Source: Verrucomicrobiota bacterium
Lineage (GTDB): Bacteria > Verrucomicrobiota > Verrucomicrobiia > CAIQCK01
Reading direction: 5' to 3'
DNA length: 64,000 bases
NCBI GenBank assembly: GCA_016235595.1
Contig: JACRJX010000007.1
Coordinates: 1 to 64,000, forward strand
The translations under genes were made by a program, and so were the position numbers. How positions within the stretch are numbered: position 1 is the first letter of the stretch; each line of letters starts with the position of its first letter. Of the stretch, positions 35,278 through 43,871 are shown in pieces. Below the pieces are notes generated by a model. It was given only the letters and a program-made list of their open reading frames with translations, was not told where the DNA came from and made no database searches.

Positions 35278-35525
35278 AAGAAACTATCCACTCTAGCGGC
35301 AACCCGCCCTGCAAGCAATGCTGGCCGGGTCAAGGGAGGGAGGAATCTCACGCAAAGACGCCTGGGTGGGCCTCTGGGCGCGGTGGCGGTTGCGTTGCGA
35401 AAGATGAGCGCGCCTGGAAGTCGCGCTCTACCTTTGCTTCCGGCTGACCGTTGAGAGCTTCATGCACGCCAGATTGTTCTGGACGGGGCGAAAGCGTGAT
35501 TCCAACCGGCGATCCGCTTCTCTCC

Positions 35526-36707
35526 TCAACTCTGACTGAGTCTTTTCTTCGGCTCGTCGAAGAGCATGGTGTGGGCTTCGTCGAGGATGGCGGGGATGCG
35601 GTCGGCGAAGGGGCTGCGGGCAAGGGCAGGGCGGAGATCCACTTCGCGGTGTTTGCCGGGCACGGCACCGGGGAACCAGTGCTCGGCGTTGCTCAGGAGG
35701 TTGTAGCGCATCTTGCCCCACTCAACAATGCCGAGGGACTTGGTGTAGGTCCAGAGGCGCACGATCTCCTGCACGTTGACGTTGCCGGGCGTGTCGGTCC
35801 ACTCCGGCAATCCCTCATGCCAGCGGCGGCACCAGTCGTCACCGAGGACGCGCGCCATCTCGGCGCGGAGGCGCTGTTCGACGGGCGCAGCGACTGCGGC
35901 GGCGCTGTCGTAGTGTTCCAACGCGGCGACGTGTTCGTCGAAGTCGGACGGTCTGGCGACGCCCATGCTGAGGGTGTGGACCTGCGGCCGGGCGAGGCAG
36001 AAGAGATCGTTGAACTGCATCGGCGAGAGCGGGCTACAGAGGTCCACGAGTTTCGGCGGCGGCGCGTAGAGTTTGCCGCCTTTGTCGTTGGGACTGATGA
36101 TGAACACGCCCATGTCCTGCCGCGTGGCAGCCTCGACGGCGCGCCAGTTCAGTTCGTTGACGAAATACCAGTGGAGGTTGACGTAGTCGAACTCCCCGGT
36201 CTCTATGGCCTTGACGATGATGTCGGTTGGGCCGTGGGTGGAGAAGCCAATGAAGCGGCAGCGTCCGTCGCGCTGGAGTTGGCGGGCGGCGTCAAGGCAG
36301 CCGCCTTTGCGGAGCGTCCAATCGAGAAGTTGGGCGTTGTTGATGCCGTGAATTGAGAACAAGTCCACGTAGTCGAGCCGCAGATAGCGCATGGAGGTCT
36401 CGAAGGTGTTGAGGAACTCCTCCGGTGTGGCGAAGGGGAAGACCTTGGTTTGGACGAGCATCTTCCCGCGCGGCAGTGTCGGCAGCACGCGCCCAAGCTG
36501 CATCTCGCTGGTGCCATAGCCGCGCGCGGTCTCGATATGGTTGATGCCCAACTCCAGCGCGCGGTGGATGCAGGCTTCGAGGTTGGCCTGGCCGTCGGCG
36601 GGAATCTCGTTCTCTGGCATGTCCTGCCATTTATGCTGGTAGCGCATCCCGCCGCAGGTGATGACGGGCATCTGGAGATGGGTGCGACCGAAACGGCGGT
36701 ATTTCAT
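35526..36707 (-). CDS. Aldo/keto reductase family protein
   Basis: A 393-residue aldo/keto reductase with an N-terminal TIM barrel: [31 protein letters not shown] (active-site region with the catalytic Asp of the family replaced by Glu-Thr-Ala-Arg context and Tyr retained) and YVDLFSIHG with the conserved histidine. The C-terminal extension resembles the longer bacterial members that often end in a 4Fe-4S segment, but the cysteine motif is absent here. NADPH-dependent reduction of an unknown carbonyl or sugar is likely. A heptamer repeat overlaps the start codon. Confidence 0.88.
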   Translation of the reverse strand: MKYRRFGRTHLQMPVITCGGMRYQHKWQDMPENEIPADGQANLEACIHRALELGINHIETARGYGTSEMQLGRVLPTLPRGKMLVQTKVFPFATPEEFLNTFETSMRYLRLDYVDLFSIHGINNAQLLDWTLRKGGCLDAARQLQRDGRCRFIGFSTHGPTDIIVKAIETGEFDYVNLHWYFVNELNWRAVEAATRQDMGVFIISPNDKGGKLYAPPPKLVDLCSPLSPMQFNDLFCLARPQVHTLSMGVARPSDFDEHVAALEHYDSAAAVAAPVEQRLRAEMARVLGDDWCRRWHEGLPEWTDTPGNVNVQEIVRLWTYTKSLGIVEWGKMRYNLLSNAEHWFPGAVPGKHREVDLRPALARSPFADRIPAILDEAHTMLFDEPKKRLSQS

Positions 36708-36727
36708 AATGCGTAATGCGTGATGCG
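36707..36727. repeat. Short tandem heptamer repeat at the aldo/keto reductase start
   Basis: Three adjacent 7-base units, TAATGCG, TAATGCG and TGATGCG, directly precede and touch the start codon of the minus-strand aldo/keto reductase gene. Copy-number change would alter the spacing to its ribosome binding site. Confidence 0.7.
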
Positions 36728-36867
36728 TAAGGTCACGTCAATACGCGTTGGGCGCCGCGAGGTCAAATACTTCCTGTTTCAAGCTACGAACGGGGAAGAG
36801 TTGTCGGAACTGCTGCTTTTTTAGCCGGGCTGTGCAAATCGCCGCAGCCGAAGTGCACAGTTATCTC

Positions 36868-36889
36868 CACCGCAGGAACCACTGCGGTG
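36868..36889. promoter_or_regulatory. Perfect 8-base inverted repeat upstream of amt
   Basis: CACCGCAG and CTGCGGTG are perfect inverted repeats around a 6-base centre. The site ends 20 bases upstream of the candidate sigma-54 promoter. It could be an operator or a hairpin. It does not match the NtrC consensus, although GTGCAC and GGTGCA half-site-like words flank it. Confidence 0.5.
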
Positions 36890-36909
36890 CAAACCTGCGT
36901 CGTTCGCCG

Positions 36910-36925
36910 TGGCACGCGTGCTGCT
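36910..36925 (+). promoter_or_regulatory. Candidate sigma-54 promoter for the ammonium transporter
   Basis: TGGCACG-CGTG-CTGCT matches the sigma-54 consensus TGGCACG-N4-TTGC except for one base in the -12 element; the invariant GG and GC are exactly 10 bases apart. Transcription would begin near 36935, only about 13 bases before the amt start. Ammonium transporter genes are classic NtrC/sigma-54 targets, which supports the call. Confidence 0.5.
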
Positions 36926-36947
36926 CCGTGCTCAGCCAAGGTTTACT

Positions 36948-38378
36948 ATGTCGAAAAACAACTGTCGCAAGCTCGTCGGGTTAGTCTGTCTGTTTCTCTT
37001 GGCCAGCTTCGTTGCACTGGCCGTGCCAACGGCAAGCGCGGCGGACGCGTCGTCCGCGACGCTCGAACAACGCCTCGCGAAGCTGGAGGCGGCGGCAGCA
37101 GCGACGCCCGCCGTCAACAGCGGCGACAACGCTTGGATGCTCATCAGCACGGCAATGGTGTTGTTGATGACCGCGCCGGGGTTGATCTTGTTTTACGGCG
37201 GCCTCGTGCGCTCGAAGAATGTCCTCGGCACGATGATGCACAGCCTGATCCTGATGTCGGTCGTGTCGGTGTTGTGGGTGGTCTATGGATACAGCATGTC
37301 GTTTGGCGAGGGGAACGCGTTCTGCGGCAACCCGCTCCAGTATTTCATGCTCAAGGGTGTCGGCGACGCTCCCAACGCCGACTATGCCGCGACGATTCCG
37401 CAGCAGACATTCATGCTGTTCCAGTTGATGTTCGCCATCATCACGCCTGCGCTGATCAGCGGGGCGTTTGCCGAGCGGATGAAGTTCAGCGCGTTCCTGG
37501 TTTTCACGGTTCTATGGGTGACAGTCGTTTACTTCCCGCTCTGCCACATGGTGTGGGGCAAGGGCGGCTACTTTAACTGGGCGCTCGGCGGCCACGTGCC
37601 GGTGCTCGACTTCGCGGGCGGGACCGTGGTGCACATCAGTTCCGGCGTGTCGGCGCTGGTCTGCGCGTTGGTGATGGGCAAGCGGCTTGGCTATCCGCGC
37701 GAACCGATGGTGCCGCATAACGTCGTGCTGAGCCTGATCGGCACGGGGTTGCTGTGGTTCGGCTGGTTCGGCTTCAATGGGGGCAGCGCGGTCGCGGCAG
37801 GCGGGCTGGCGACGGGTGCGTTTGCGGCGACGCATTTTGCCGCCGCGGCGGGCGGCCTCGGTTGGATGTTGACCGAGTGGAGTTCGAAGCGCCGGCCCAG
37901 CGTTCTCGGCGCGGCGTCGGGCATGGTGGCCGGGCTGGCGACGATCACGCCGGCGTCCGGCTTCGTGTCGGTGCCGTCGGCCCTCGTCATCGGTTTCGCG
38001 GCGGGCATCGGATGCTACATGGCGGTGAGCAAGTTGAAGGCGAAGTTCCACTACGACGACGCGCTCGACGCGTTCGGTGTCCACGGCGTCGGCAGCACCA
38101 TCGGCATGGCGCTGACGGGCGTTTTCGCCAGCACGGTTGTCAATCCGGCGATCTCAACAACGTTCAAGGTTGGCGGCAATGCCATTTCGCTGGCTGGCGG
38201 CGCGAGTCAGTTGATGAACCAGCTCACGGCAGTGGCGTTCACGTGGGTGTTGGCGGGCGTGGCGACGTTCGTGATCCTGAAGCTCGTGGATGCCGTCATC
38301 GGCCTGCGTGTGACCGAGGAAGACGAACTCCGCGGCCTCGACGTCTCGCAGCACGGCGAAGAAGCCTACAACGACTAA
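36948..38378 (+). CDS. amt: Ammonium transporter (Amt/MEP/Rh family)
   Basis: A 476-residue membrane protein with a signal-like N-terminus (cleavage near ASA, about residue 33), a short coiled-coil-like linker and about 11 transmembrane helices. The pore histidines sit in GGTVVHISSG and AFGVHGVGSTIG, and FYGGLVRSKN is the family signature. It conducts ammonium or ammonia into the cell. Start ATG 36948 follows AAGG; a start at 36909 would spoil the signal peptide. No glnK gene is adjacent, unlike the usual glnK-amtB arrangement. Confidence 0.96.
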   Translation: MSKNNCRKLVGLVCLFLLASFVALAVPTASAADASSATLEQRLAKLEAAAAATPAVNSGDNAWMLISTAMVLLMTAPGLILFYGGLVRSKNVLGTMMHSLILMSVVSVLWVVYGYSMSFGEGNAFCGNPLQYFMLKGVGDAPNADYAATIPQQTFMLFQLMFAIITPALISGAFAERMKFSAFLVFTVLWVTVVYFPLCHMVWGKGGYFNWALGGHVPVLDFAGGTVVHISSGVSALVCALVMGKRLGYPREPMVPHNVVLSLIGTGLLWFGWFGFNGGSAVAAGGLATGAFAATHFAAAAGGLGWMLTEWSSKRRPSVLGAASGMVAGLATITPASGFVSVPSALVIGFAAGIGCYMAVSKLKAKFHYDDALDAFGVHGVGSTIGMALTGVFASTVVNPAISTTFKVGGNAISLAGGASQLMNQLTAVAFTWVLAGVATFVILKLVDAVIGLRVTEEDELRGLDVSQHGEEAYND

Positions 38379-38685
38379 CCGGCGGCGGTGGGGCGTGCCG
38401 GAACCCGTGGTGTGGGAGTGCTTGTGGGCGCAACCGCAGGTCTGTCTTGTGGAGGCGCCCTGCCACGATTGAACTCCGGCTCGTTATATCCGGCTGAACA
38501 TTGCGCCTCATTCCACAGGCCAATGAAACCATCCGCGTTCAACCTGGAGATCGAAGCGCTGCCAACGGGCACGCTGGCTTTGCGTTCGACTCCAGTTTTT
38601 GGCTTTATAATCGTTGCCGCCGGGACGGCAGGTGTTATGCTCGCGGGGTGCGCGGCTTTTTTGATGGTGAACCGAGGAGCTGCTA
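38379..38685. other. Intergenic region between amt and the DUF operon
   Basis: About 307 bases. It contains TATAAT at 38606-38611, a plausible -10 for the downstream operon, without a clear -35. A possible small membrane protein gene lies within it and is listed separately at low confidence. Confidence 0.4.
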
Positions 38686-38711
38686 ATGAAGCGACGCATC
38701 CTTTCCGATAA
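38523..38711 (+). CDS. Possible small membrane protein (62 residues)
   Basis: An ATG frame beginning MKPSAFNLEIEALP contains one strong hydrophobic segment, VFGFIIVAAGTAGVMLAGCAA, and ends 26 bases inside the DUF2157 gene. The ribosome site is weak (AGG) and the overlap is longer than in neighbouring gene pairs. It may be chance. No family recognised. Confidence 0.25.
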   Translation: MKPSAFNLEIEALPTGTLALRSTPVFGFIIVAAGTAGVMLAGCAAFLMVNRGAANEATHPFR

Positions 38712-40107
38712 ACAAGCACGTTGGTTGCGGGCGGAATTGGCCGAGTGGAGCGGTCGCGGTATCGTGACGCCCCAGCAGGCTGATCAGATTACTGCTTGCT
38801 ACGAAACGCCCGAGGAGGCCGGCGCTCGCAAACGGTCACGGTTCACGTTCACCATCATCGGTTTGGCGGTGTTGTTGTTCGGTGCGGCGGCGTTGTTGCT
38901 GATGGGCTACAACTGGCAGGCGATACCGCGCGCCGCGAAACTCACGCTTGTGTTCACCGTGCTCGCGGCGACGCATGGAGCGGGATTGTATCTGCGGTTC
39001 GTGCGTGGCGCGCGGCGGTCTTCGGAACTGGTCTTCTTCCTCGGCTGTTTGTTCTTCGGTGCGGGCATCTGGCTCGTGGCACAGGTGTTTCACCTCAACG
39101 CGCATTATCCCGACGGATTCTGGTGGTGGGCGATCGGCGTGCTGCCGTTCGCGCTTTGCCTGGACACACTGCTGATTCATTGCCTCTACGCAGGCCTGTT
39201 GGCGACGTGGGCGGGCACGGAGATTCTCGGCTACCGGCATCTGGGCTGGGCGCTGATCGAAGGGTGGCCGAATGGCGCTTTCAGTCTGCCGCTGCTGGCG
39301 CTGCCCGGGCTGGCTTGGGCTTATCGCCGCGGTTCGGTCGGCGCGGCATGGCTCTACGTGCCGGTGATGGCGTGGTGGGTGATTCTGCAATCGTTCTCGT
39401 GGGACTTGGATTGGCAATCGGTGTTTCTCATCGGTTCGGTCGGAGCGTTGCTGCTGATTGTTGCAGAGAACCACCGTCCGGAGAATCGCATGGCGCTGCC
39501 GTATCGTTTCTACGGCGTGCTGTTGACCGCCGGTGCGTTGGTGCCGCTCAGTTCCGACTGGTTCTTCCGTGAAATCGCGCGGGGGTATGGCTACTACGGG
39601 TGGCGCACGGCGGCGTGGACACCGGCGTTCGCGCCTGTCATCGCCATTCTCTTGCTGCTGGCGGCGACGCTGGCGCTGGCGGGCCTTCTCAAGCCGGAGC
39701 CCCCCGGCAGCGCGCGCGGCCCGGGCGAGCGGCTGCTGGACGTGCTCCGCGCGCAATGGCTGCCGGCGGGCCTCGCGCTGGCGATGGCATTCATGGGTCT
39801 CTGGAGCGCGATCCGTCTTGCCGGCGGCAGCGAGAAATCCGATTGGGTGGTGCCGCTGATCGTCGCCAACGTTTCCAACATCGCGCTCGCGATCTGGCTG
39901 ATGCGCGTGGGCATTCGCGACGACCGCGGACTGCCGTTTGCGTTCGGCGTGTTTTGCTTCGTGGTCTGGGCGGTTTGCTGTTATTGCCATTTGTTCGGCG
40001 ATGCCGGCGGCATGCTGGGCGCAGCGCTGATGTTTGCGCTCTGCGGCTCGGCGCTGTTGGGGCTGGGCATGTATTGGCGGAAGCGGAAGGAGGTGCGCCA
40101 TGAGTGA
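38686..40107 (+). CDS. DUF2157 domain-containing membrane protein
   Basis: A 473-residue integral membrane protein. The soluble N-terminus (residues 1-50) contains the DUF2157 helix-turn pattern WSGRGIVTPQQADQI, and about 12 hydrophobic helices follow. The family has no established function. The start has GAGGAG seven bases upstream. The next gene begins 8 bases before its stop, and the two families are commonly adjacent, so a shared membrane complex is likely. Confidence 0.88.
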   Translation: MKRRILSDKQARWLRAELAEWSGRGIVTPQQADQITACYETPEEAGARKRSRFTFTIIGLAVLLFGAAALLLMGYNWQAIPRAAKLTLVFTVLAATHGAGLYLRFVRGARRSSELVFFLGCLFFGAGIWLVAQVFHLNAHYPDGFWWWAIGVLPFALCLDTLLIHCLYAGLLATWAGTEILGYRHLGWALIEGWPNGAFSLPLLALPGLAWAYRRGSVGAAWLYVPVMAWWVILQSFSWDLDWQSVFLIGSVGALLLIVAENHRPENRMALPYRFYGVLLTAGALVPLSSDWFFREIARGYGYYGWRTAAWTPAFAPVIAILLLLAATLALAGLLKPEPPGSARGPGERLLDVLRAQWLPAGLALAMAFMGLWSAIRLAGGSEKSDWVVPLIVANVSNIALAIWLMRVGIRDDRGLPFAFGVFCFVVWAVCCYCHLFGDAGGMLGAALMFALCGSALLGLGMYWRKRKEVRHE

Positions 40108-40738
40108 GAGCCACATCAACGCCGATTCCGAAACGGTGCCGTTCGTCGGACCAGCGTGGTTCAATCGCGCTGCGCGCTGGCTGCGTGAGCACGAGCGCGC
40201 CGTGCTCTGGATCACCATCGCCTTCCAACTGGCCGTGCTTGCGAGCATGGTCGTGCTCCACGCGCTGCCGTTGATGGTGGGTGACACAATCCGGTTGAAA
40301 GTCATGCCGGTGGACCCTCGCGATGTGATGCGCGGCGACTACGTCATCCTGAGCTACGCCATCAGTAACGTGCCGGATAAGGGCATCGAAGGCATTCCCG
40401 ACGCGAACAACCGCGTGTGGCGTTATTGGGAGCGCAACTCGTGGCTGGAGGAGAGGACCGTTTACGTGACGCTGGAGCCGGACGCCGGCGGCAAACTTTG
40501 GCGCGGCGTGAAGGCCAGTGTTCACAAGCCGGCGAGCGGCAAGTTCATCCGCGGCAAATACGTTCGCCAGTGGGGCACGCCGCAGATCCAATTCGGCATC
40601 GAAGCGTTCTATGTGCAGGAAGGCGCGGGCAAAAAACTGGAGGAGGCCCGCAACGCGCGCCATCTCGTTGCCGAAGTAGCGCTCTTGCCGTCGGGCAAAG
40701 CCGCGCTGCGCGATCTGATTGTTGGATCGTCAAAGTGA
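40100..40738 (+). CDS. GDYxxLxY-motif membrane-anchored protein
   Basis: A 212-residue protein with one transmembrane helix (about residues 35-58, VLWITIAFQLAVLASMVVLH) and a periplasmic domain carrying the family signature GDYVILSY at about residues 75-82. The domain is named for this motif and its function is unknown. ATG 40100 overlaps the DUF2157 stop by 8 bases and has a near-perfect AAGGAGG site. It is translationally coupled to the DUF2157 gene. Confidence 0.88.
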   Translation: MSESHINADSETVPFVGPAWFNRAARWLREHERAVLWITIAFQLAVLASMVVLHALPLMVGDTIRLKVMPVDPRDVMRGDYVILSYAISNVPDKGIEGIPDANNRVWRYWERNSWLEERTVYVTLEPDAGGKLWRGVKASVHKPASGKFIRGKYVRQWGTPQIQFGIEAFYVQEGAGKKLEEARNARHLVAEVALLPSGKAALRDLIVGSSK

Positions 40739-40784
40739 CGAACAGCCAGTTGGAACATGGGATTGTTGAAAGGAGCGAGCGACC

Positions 40785-43700
40785 ATGAGTGATGCAATTG
40801 CACCGTTGCTGGTGCTTCTCGGCTTGGTGCTATTGGTGGCGCCGATCGTGTCCGTCGTTATCGCCGTCATCAGCCATAGCCGCATTGCGGAGTTGCAGCG
40901 GAAAGTTGGGGAACATGATGTCGAACTGGAAGCGCTTCGTTCCAACCAGACACACATTCTCAGGTCTCAGCCGCCACCGTCGCCTGAACCGAAACAGCCG
41001 GCAGCAGTCGCGCCACCGTCGCCACCCGCGCCGTCAGTCCCGCCACCAGTGATCGCGACAGCCGCGCCTCCTTCTCCGCCTGCTCCTGCGCAATCCGTGA
41101 TTCCTGCTAAACCGCACGATGTAAAACCAACGCCCGCGCCCGGCAGTCCGTTTCGCGATGTGGACGTGGCGCCGCCACCGCCGAAGCCTCCGCCGCTCCC
41201 GTCGATTCCCGTCCTTCCGCCAAAGCCATCTTTCGATTGGGAGGCACTGCTGGGTGTGCGCGGTGCGGCGTGGCTCGGCGCGATCGCGTTCGTCATCGCA
41301 GCGAGCCTGTTCCTGAAATACGCCTTCGACAACAATCTCATCACGCCGCCGATGCAGGTGGCGCTGATCATCCTGTCGGGCATCGCGATGTTGGTGGGAT
41401 CGGAGTTTGGCTTGCGCAAGGGCTACGCCGTTACAGCCAACGCGCTCTGCGGCGCGGGTGTGGCGGTTCTCTACGCCGGATTTTTTGCCGCGCACGGTGT
41501 GTATCACCTCGTGCCAATCCTGCCGACGTTCGCGTTGATGGCGATGGTTACCCTCGTGGCGTGCCTGCTGGCGGTGAGGCACGACTCCATGTTCATCGCA
41601 GTGCTTGGCCTGCTCGGCGGCTTCGCGACGCCCATCATCCTCTCAACGGGTGAGGATCGGCCCATCGGATTGTTCAGCTACATCCTGCTGCTCGACGTTG
41701 GCTTGCTTTGGGTCGCGGTGCGCAAGCAGTGGAATGCCGTCGTCTTGTTAAGTCTGGCGGCGACGTTCGCCATCGAAATCGGCTGGTTCCACAAGTTCAT
41801 GACGCCGGAGAAGATGCTGCTCGGCGTCGGCGTCTTTACGCTGTTCGGGCTGCTCTACCTGGCGCTGCCGCTGGCCGCAAAAAAAGCCGACGAGAAGACG
41901 ACACTGCGCGCGGCGATGCTTGGCGGGTTGGCACCGTTCCTATTCGCGTTTTACATGGCCGGTCAGAGTGCCTACGCCGTCGAGTGGCCGCTGCTGTTTG
42001 GCTTCATCGCCTGCCTCGACGTGGCGATGCTCGTGATCATGATGATGCGCGGCCAGGTCTGGCTTGCGGTAAGCAGCGCCATCGCGACGGCGCTGACGCT
42101 TTTCGTATGGTCCACCCAGGCGCTGGCGCAGTCCAACGTCTGGGGCGCAAGCCTGTCGGCCATCGGCCTCTGCGCGCTCTTCAACCTGATGCCACGCGCG
42201 GCACGGCGGTTCGCGCCGGCGGTGGCAACTGAATCGCATGAAATCCTTGAAGTCGCCGGTCTTGTCGCGGGCGTAGGTTTGATGTTGTTCACGCACGTGC
42301 TCATTGCCAACAAGTTCGGCGAACCGCCATGGGTGTTCCTGTGTCTGTTGGCAGCGATGGCGGCGGTGGTGTTTGAGCGTAACAGCAACGGTGCTCTGCT
42401 TTACGTCGCGCCGGTCGGCGGCGTCGCGCTTGGCCTCATCGTCCAATTTTGGTTTTTCCGCACCACCGTCGGCGAAACGTTGCTGCGCAATCTAAGCCTG
42501 CCATTGCTGCTGGCGCTTGGTTGGTCGCTCGCGTCAGCGCTTCGCCAGGCGAAGGGACGTGACGGTTTGCCGGAACGCGCCAATGAACACGAAACCGGCT
42601 CGGTGGCGACAACGCTGATCGCCATGGGCGGCCTTTTTGGTTGTCTGGGAACGTCGGAGCTTGGCAACGACCCGTGGCCGTTGTTCCTGTCCATGGCGTT
42701 CCTCGTCGTGCTGCTGATCGGCTCCGCGTTGCGCCGCGACTGGTCGTGGCTCGTTGCGGCCAGCCTGGGTGCGTCGGCGGCGCTGGCGACGATATGGCAT
42801 TTCAACTACTTCCATGACTCGGACATCGCCGTGGTGATGCCGATCTATGTGACATTTTATCTGGCGTTCCTTGTATTGCCATTCGCACTGCCGGGAGTGC
42901 TCGTGCCGACGTGGCCTCAGCGGCTCTGGCCGTGGCTTGCGTCGGGACTGAGCGGGCCGCTGTTCTTCCTCGTGCTCTACAAGGTGTTTGTGGCGGCGTG
43001 TGGCAAGAGCTACGTCGGCGTGTTGCCGGTGGCGATGGCGGGCCTGTCGGTCGCGGTGCTGGCACAGGTGATGAAGCGCTTCGCCGCGGAGGAGACGGCG
43101 ATGCAGCAGGCGCGGCTCCGGAATATTGCGCTCTTCGCTGCGGTCGCGCTCGGCTTCGTCAGCATCGCGATTCCGCTCCAACTCGACAAGCAATGGATCA
43201 CCCTCGGCTGGGCGTTGGAGGGGGCGGCGGTGTGGTGGCTCTATCGGCGTGTGCCGCATCCGGGGCTGAAGTATTTTGGCGCGGTGCTGTTTGCGGTCGT
43301 GGCCGCGCGGTTGCTGGTGAACCCGGAGGTGTTGCGTTACGAGGAGCGTGGCTGGCCGATCCTCAACTGGATTTTCTATACCTATGGCGTCGCAGCGGTC
43401 TGTTTTCTCGTGGGCGCCCGATGGCTTCAATCGGTCGAGGTTGAGCGCATGACTGACCAAGAACGCGCCTTCTTCTACGGCGGCAAGCTGGGGCTTGCGC
43501 CGGTTGTTGGATTTCTCGGTCTTCTTCTCATCTTTGCGCTGATCAATCTCGAAATCGCCGACTATTATTCCGTCGGCCGCTATCTCGAATTCCAGTGGGA
43601 TCGCCGCTACGACCGCGATCTCACAACGTCGGTGGCGTGGGGCCTCTATGCGCTGGTGCTGCTGGTGATTGGCATGTGGCGGCAAATCAAACCGCTGCGG

Positions 43701-43871
43701 TTCATCTCGCTCGGTTTCATGTTGCTGACCATCGGCAAGGTCTTCCTCTACGACCTGTCGAGTCTCACCGGCCTGCATCGCATCCTGTCGTTCTTCGGTC
43801 TGGCCGTCGCGCTCATTGCGGTGTCGCTGCTCTATCAACGGTTCGTGTTCCGAAAGGAGCCCAAGTCATGA
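40785..43871 (+). CDS. DUF2339 large polytopic membrane protein
   Basis: A 1028-residue protein. Residues 1-30 form a membrane helix, 31-55 a short coiled coil, and 60-145 a Pro/Ala-rich linker. From about 150 (FDWEALLGVRGAAWLGAIAF) at least 20 hydrophobic helices follow, the pattern of DUF2339. The function is unknown. GGAG lies upstream of the start, and the DUF3999 gene overlaps its stop as ATGA. Proteins of this family usually sit beside a DUF3999 protein, as here. Confidence 0.92.
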   Translation: MSDAIAPLLVLLGLVLLVAPIVSVVIAVISHSRIAELQRKVGEHDVELEALRSNQTHILRSQPPPSPEPKQPAAVAPPSPPAPSVPPPVIATAAPPSPPAPAQSVIPAKPHDVKPTPAPGSPFRDVDVAPPPPKPPPLPSIPVLPPKPSFDWEALLGVRGAAWLGAIAFVIAASLFLKYAFDNNLITPPMQVALIILSGIAMLVGSEFGLRKGYAVTANALCGAGVAVLYAGFFAAHGVYHLVPILPTFALMAMVTLVACLLAVRHDSMFIAVLGLLGGFATPIILSTGEDRPIGLFSYILLLDVGLLWVAVRKQWNAVVLLSLAATFAIEIGWFHKFMTPEKMLLGVGVFTLFGLLYLALPLAAKKADEKTTLRAAMLGGLAPFLFAFYMAGQSAYAVEWPLLFGFIACLDVAMLVIMMMRGQVWLAVSSAIATALTLFVWSTQALAQSNVWGASLSAIGLCALFNLMPRAARRFAPAVATESHEILEVAGLVAGVGLMLFTHVLIANKFGEPPWVFLCLLAAMAAVVFERNSNGALLYVAPVGGVALGLIVQFWFFRTTVGETLLRNLSLPLLLALGWSLASALRQAKGRDGLPERANEHETGSVATTLIAMGGLFGCLGTSELGNDPWPLFLSMAFLVVLLIGSALRRDWSWLVAASLGASAALATIWHFNYFHDSDIAVVMPIYVTFYLAFLVLPFALPGVLVPTWPQRLWPWLASGLSGPLFFLVLYKVFVAACGKSYVGVLPVAMAGLSVAVLAQVMKRFAAEETAMQQARLRNIALFAAVALGFVSIAIPLQLDKQWITLGWALEGAAVWWLYRRVPHPGLKYFGAVLFAVVAARLLVNPEVLRYEERGWPILNWIFYTYGVAAVCFLVGARWLQSVEVERMTDQERAFFYGGKLGLAPVVGFLGLLLIFALINLEIADYYSVGRYLEFQWDRRYDRDLTTSVAWGLYALVLLVIGMWRQIKPLRFISLGFMLLTIGKVFLYDLSSLTGLHRILSFFGLAVALIAVSLLYQRFVFRKEPKS

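Noticed and set aside
38836..40305. 489-codon minus-strand frame opposite the DUF2157 gene
   Set aside because: Gln/Arg-rich shadow of hydrophobic codons on the other strand.
42534..43838. 434-codon minus-strand frame inside the DUF2339 gene
   Set aside because: Very Arg/His/Glu-rich, as expected from the reverse complement of membrane-helix codons.
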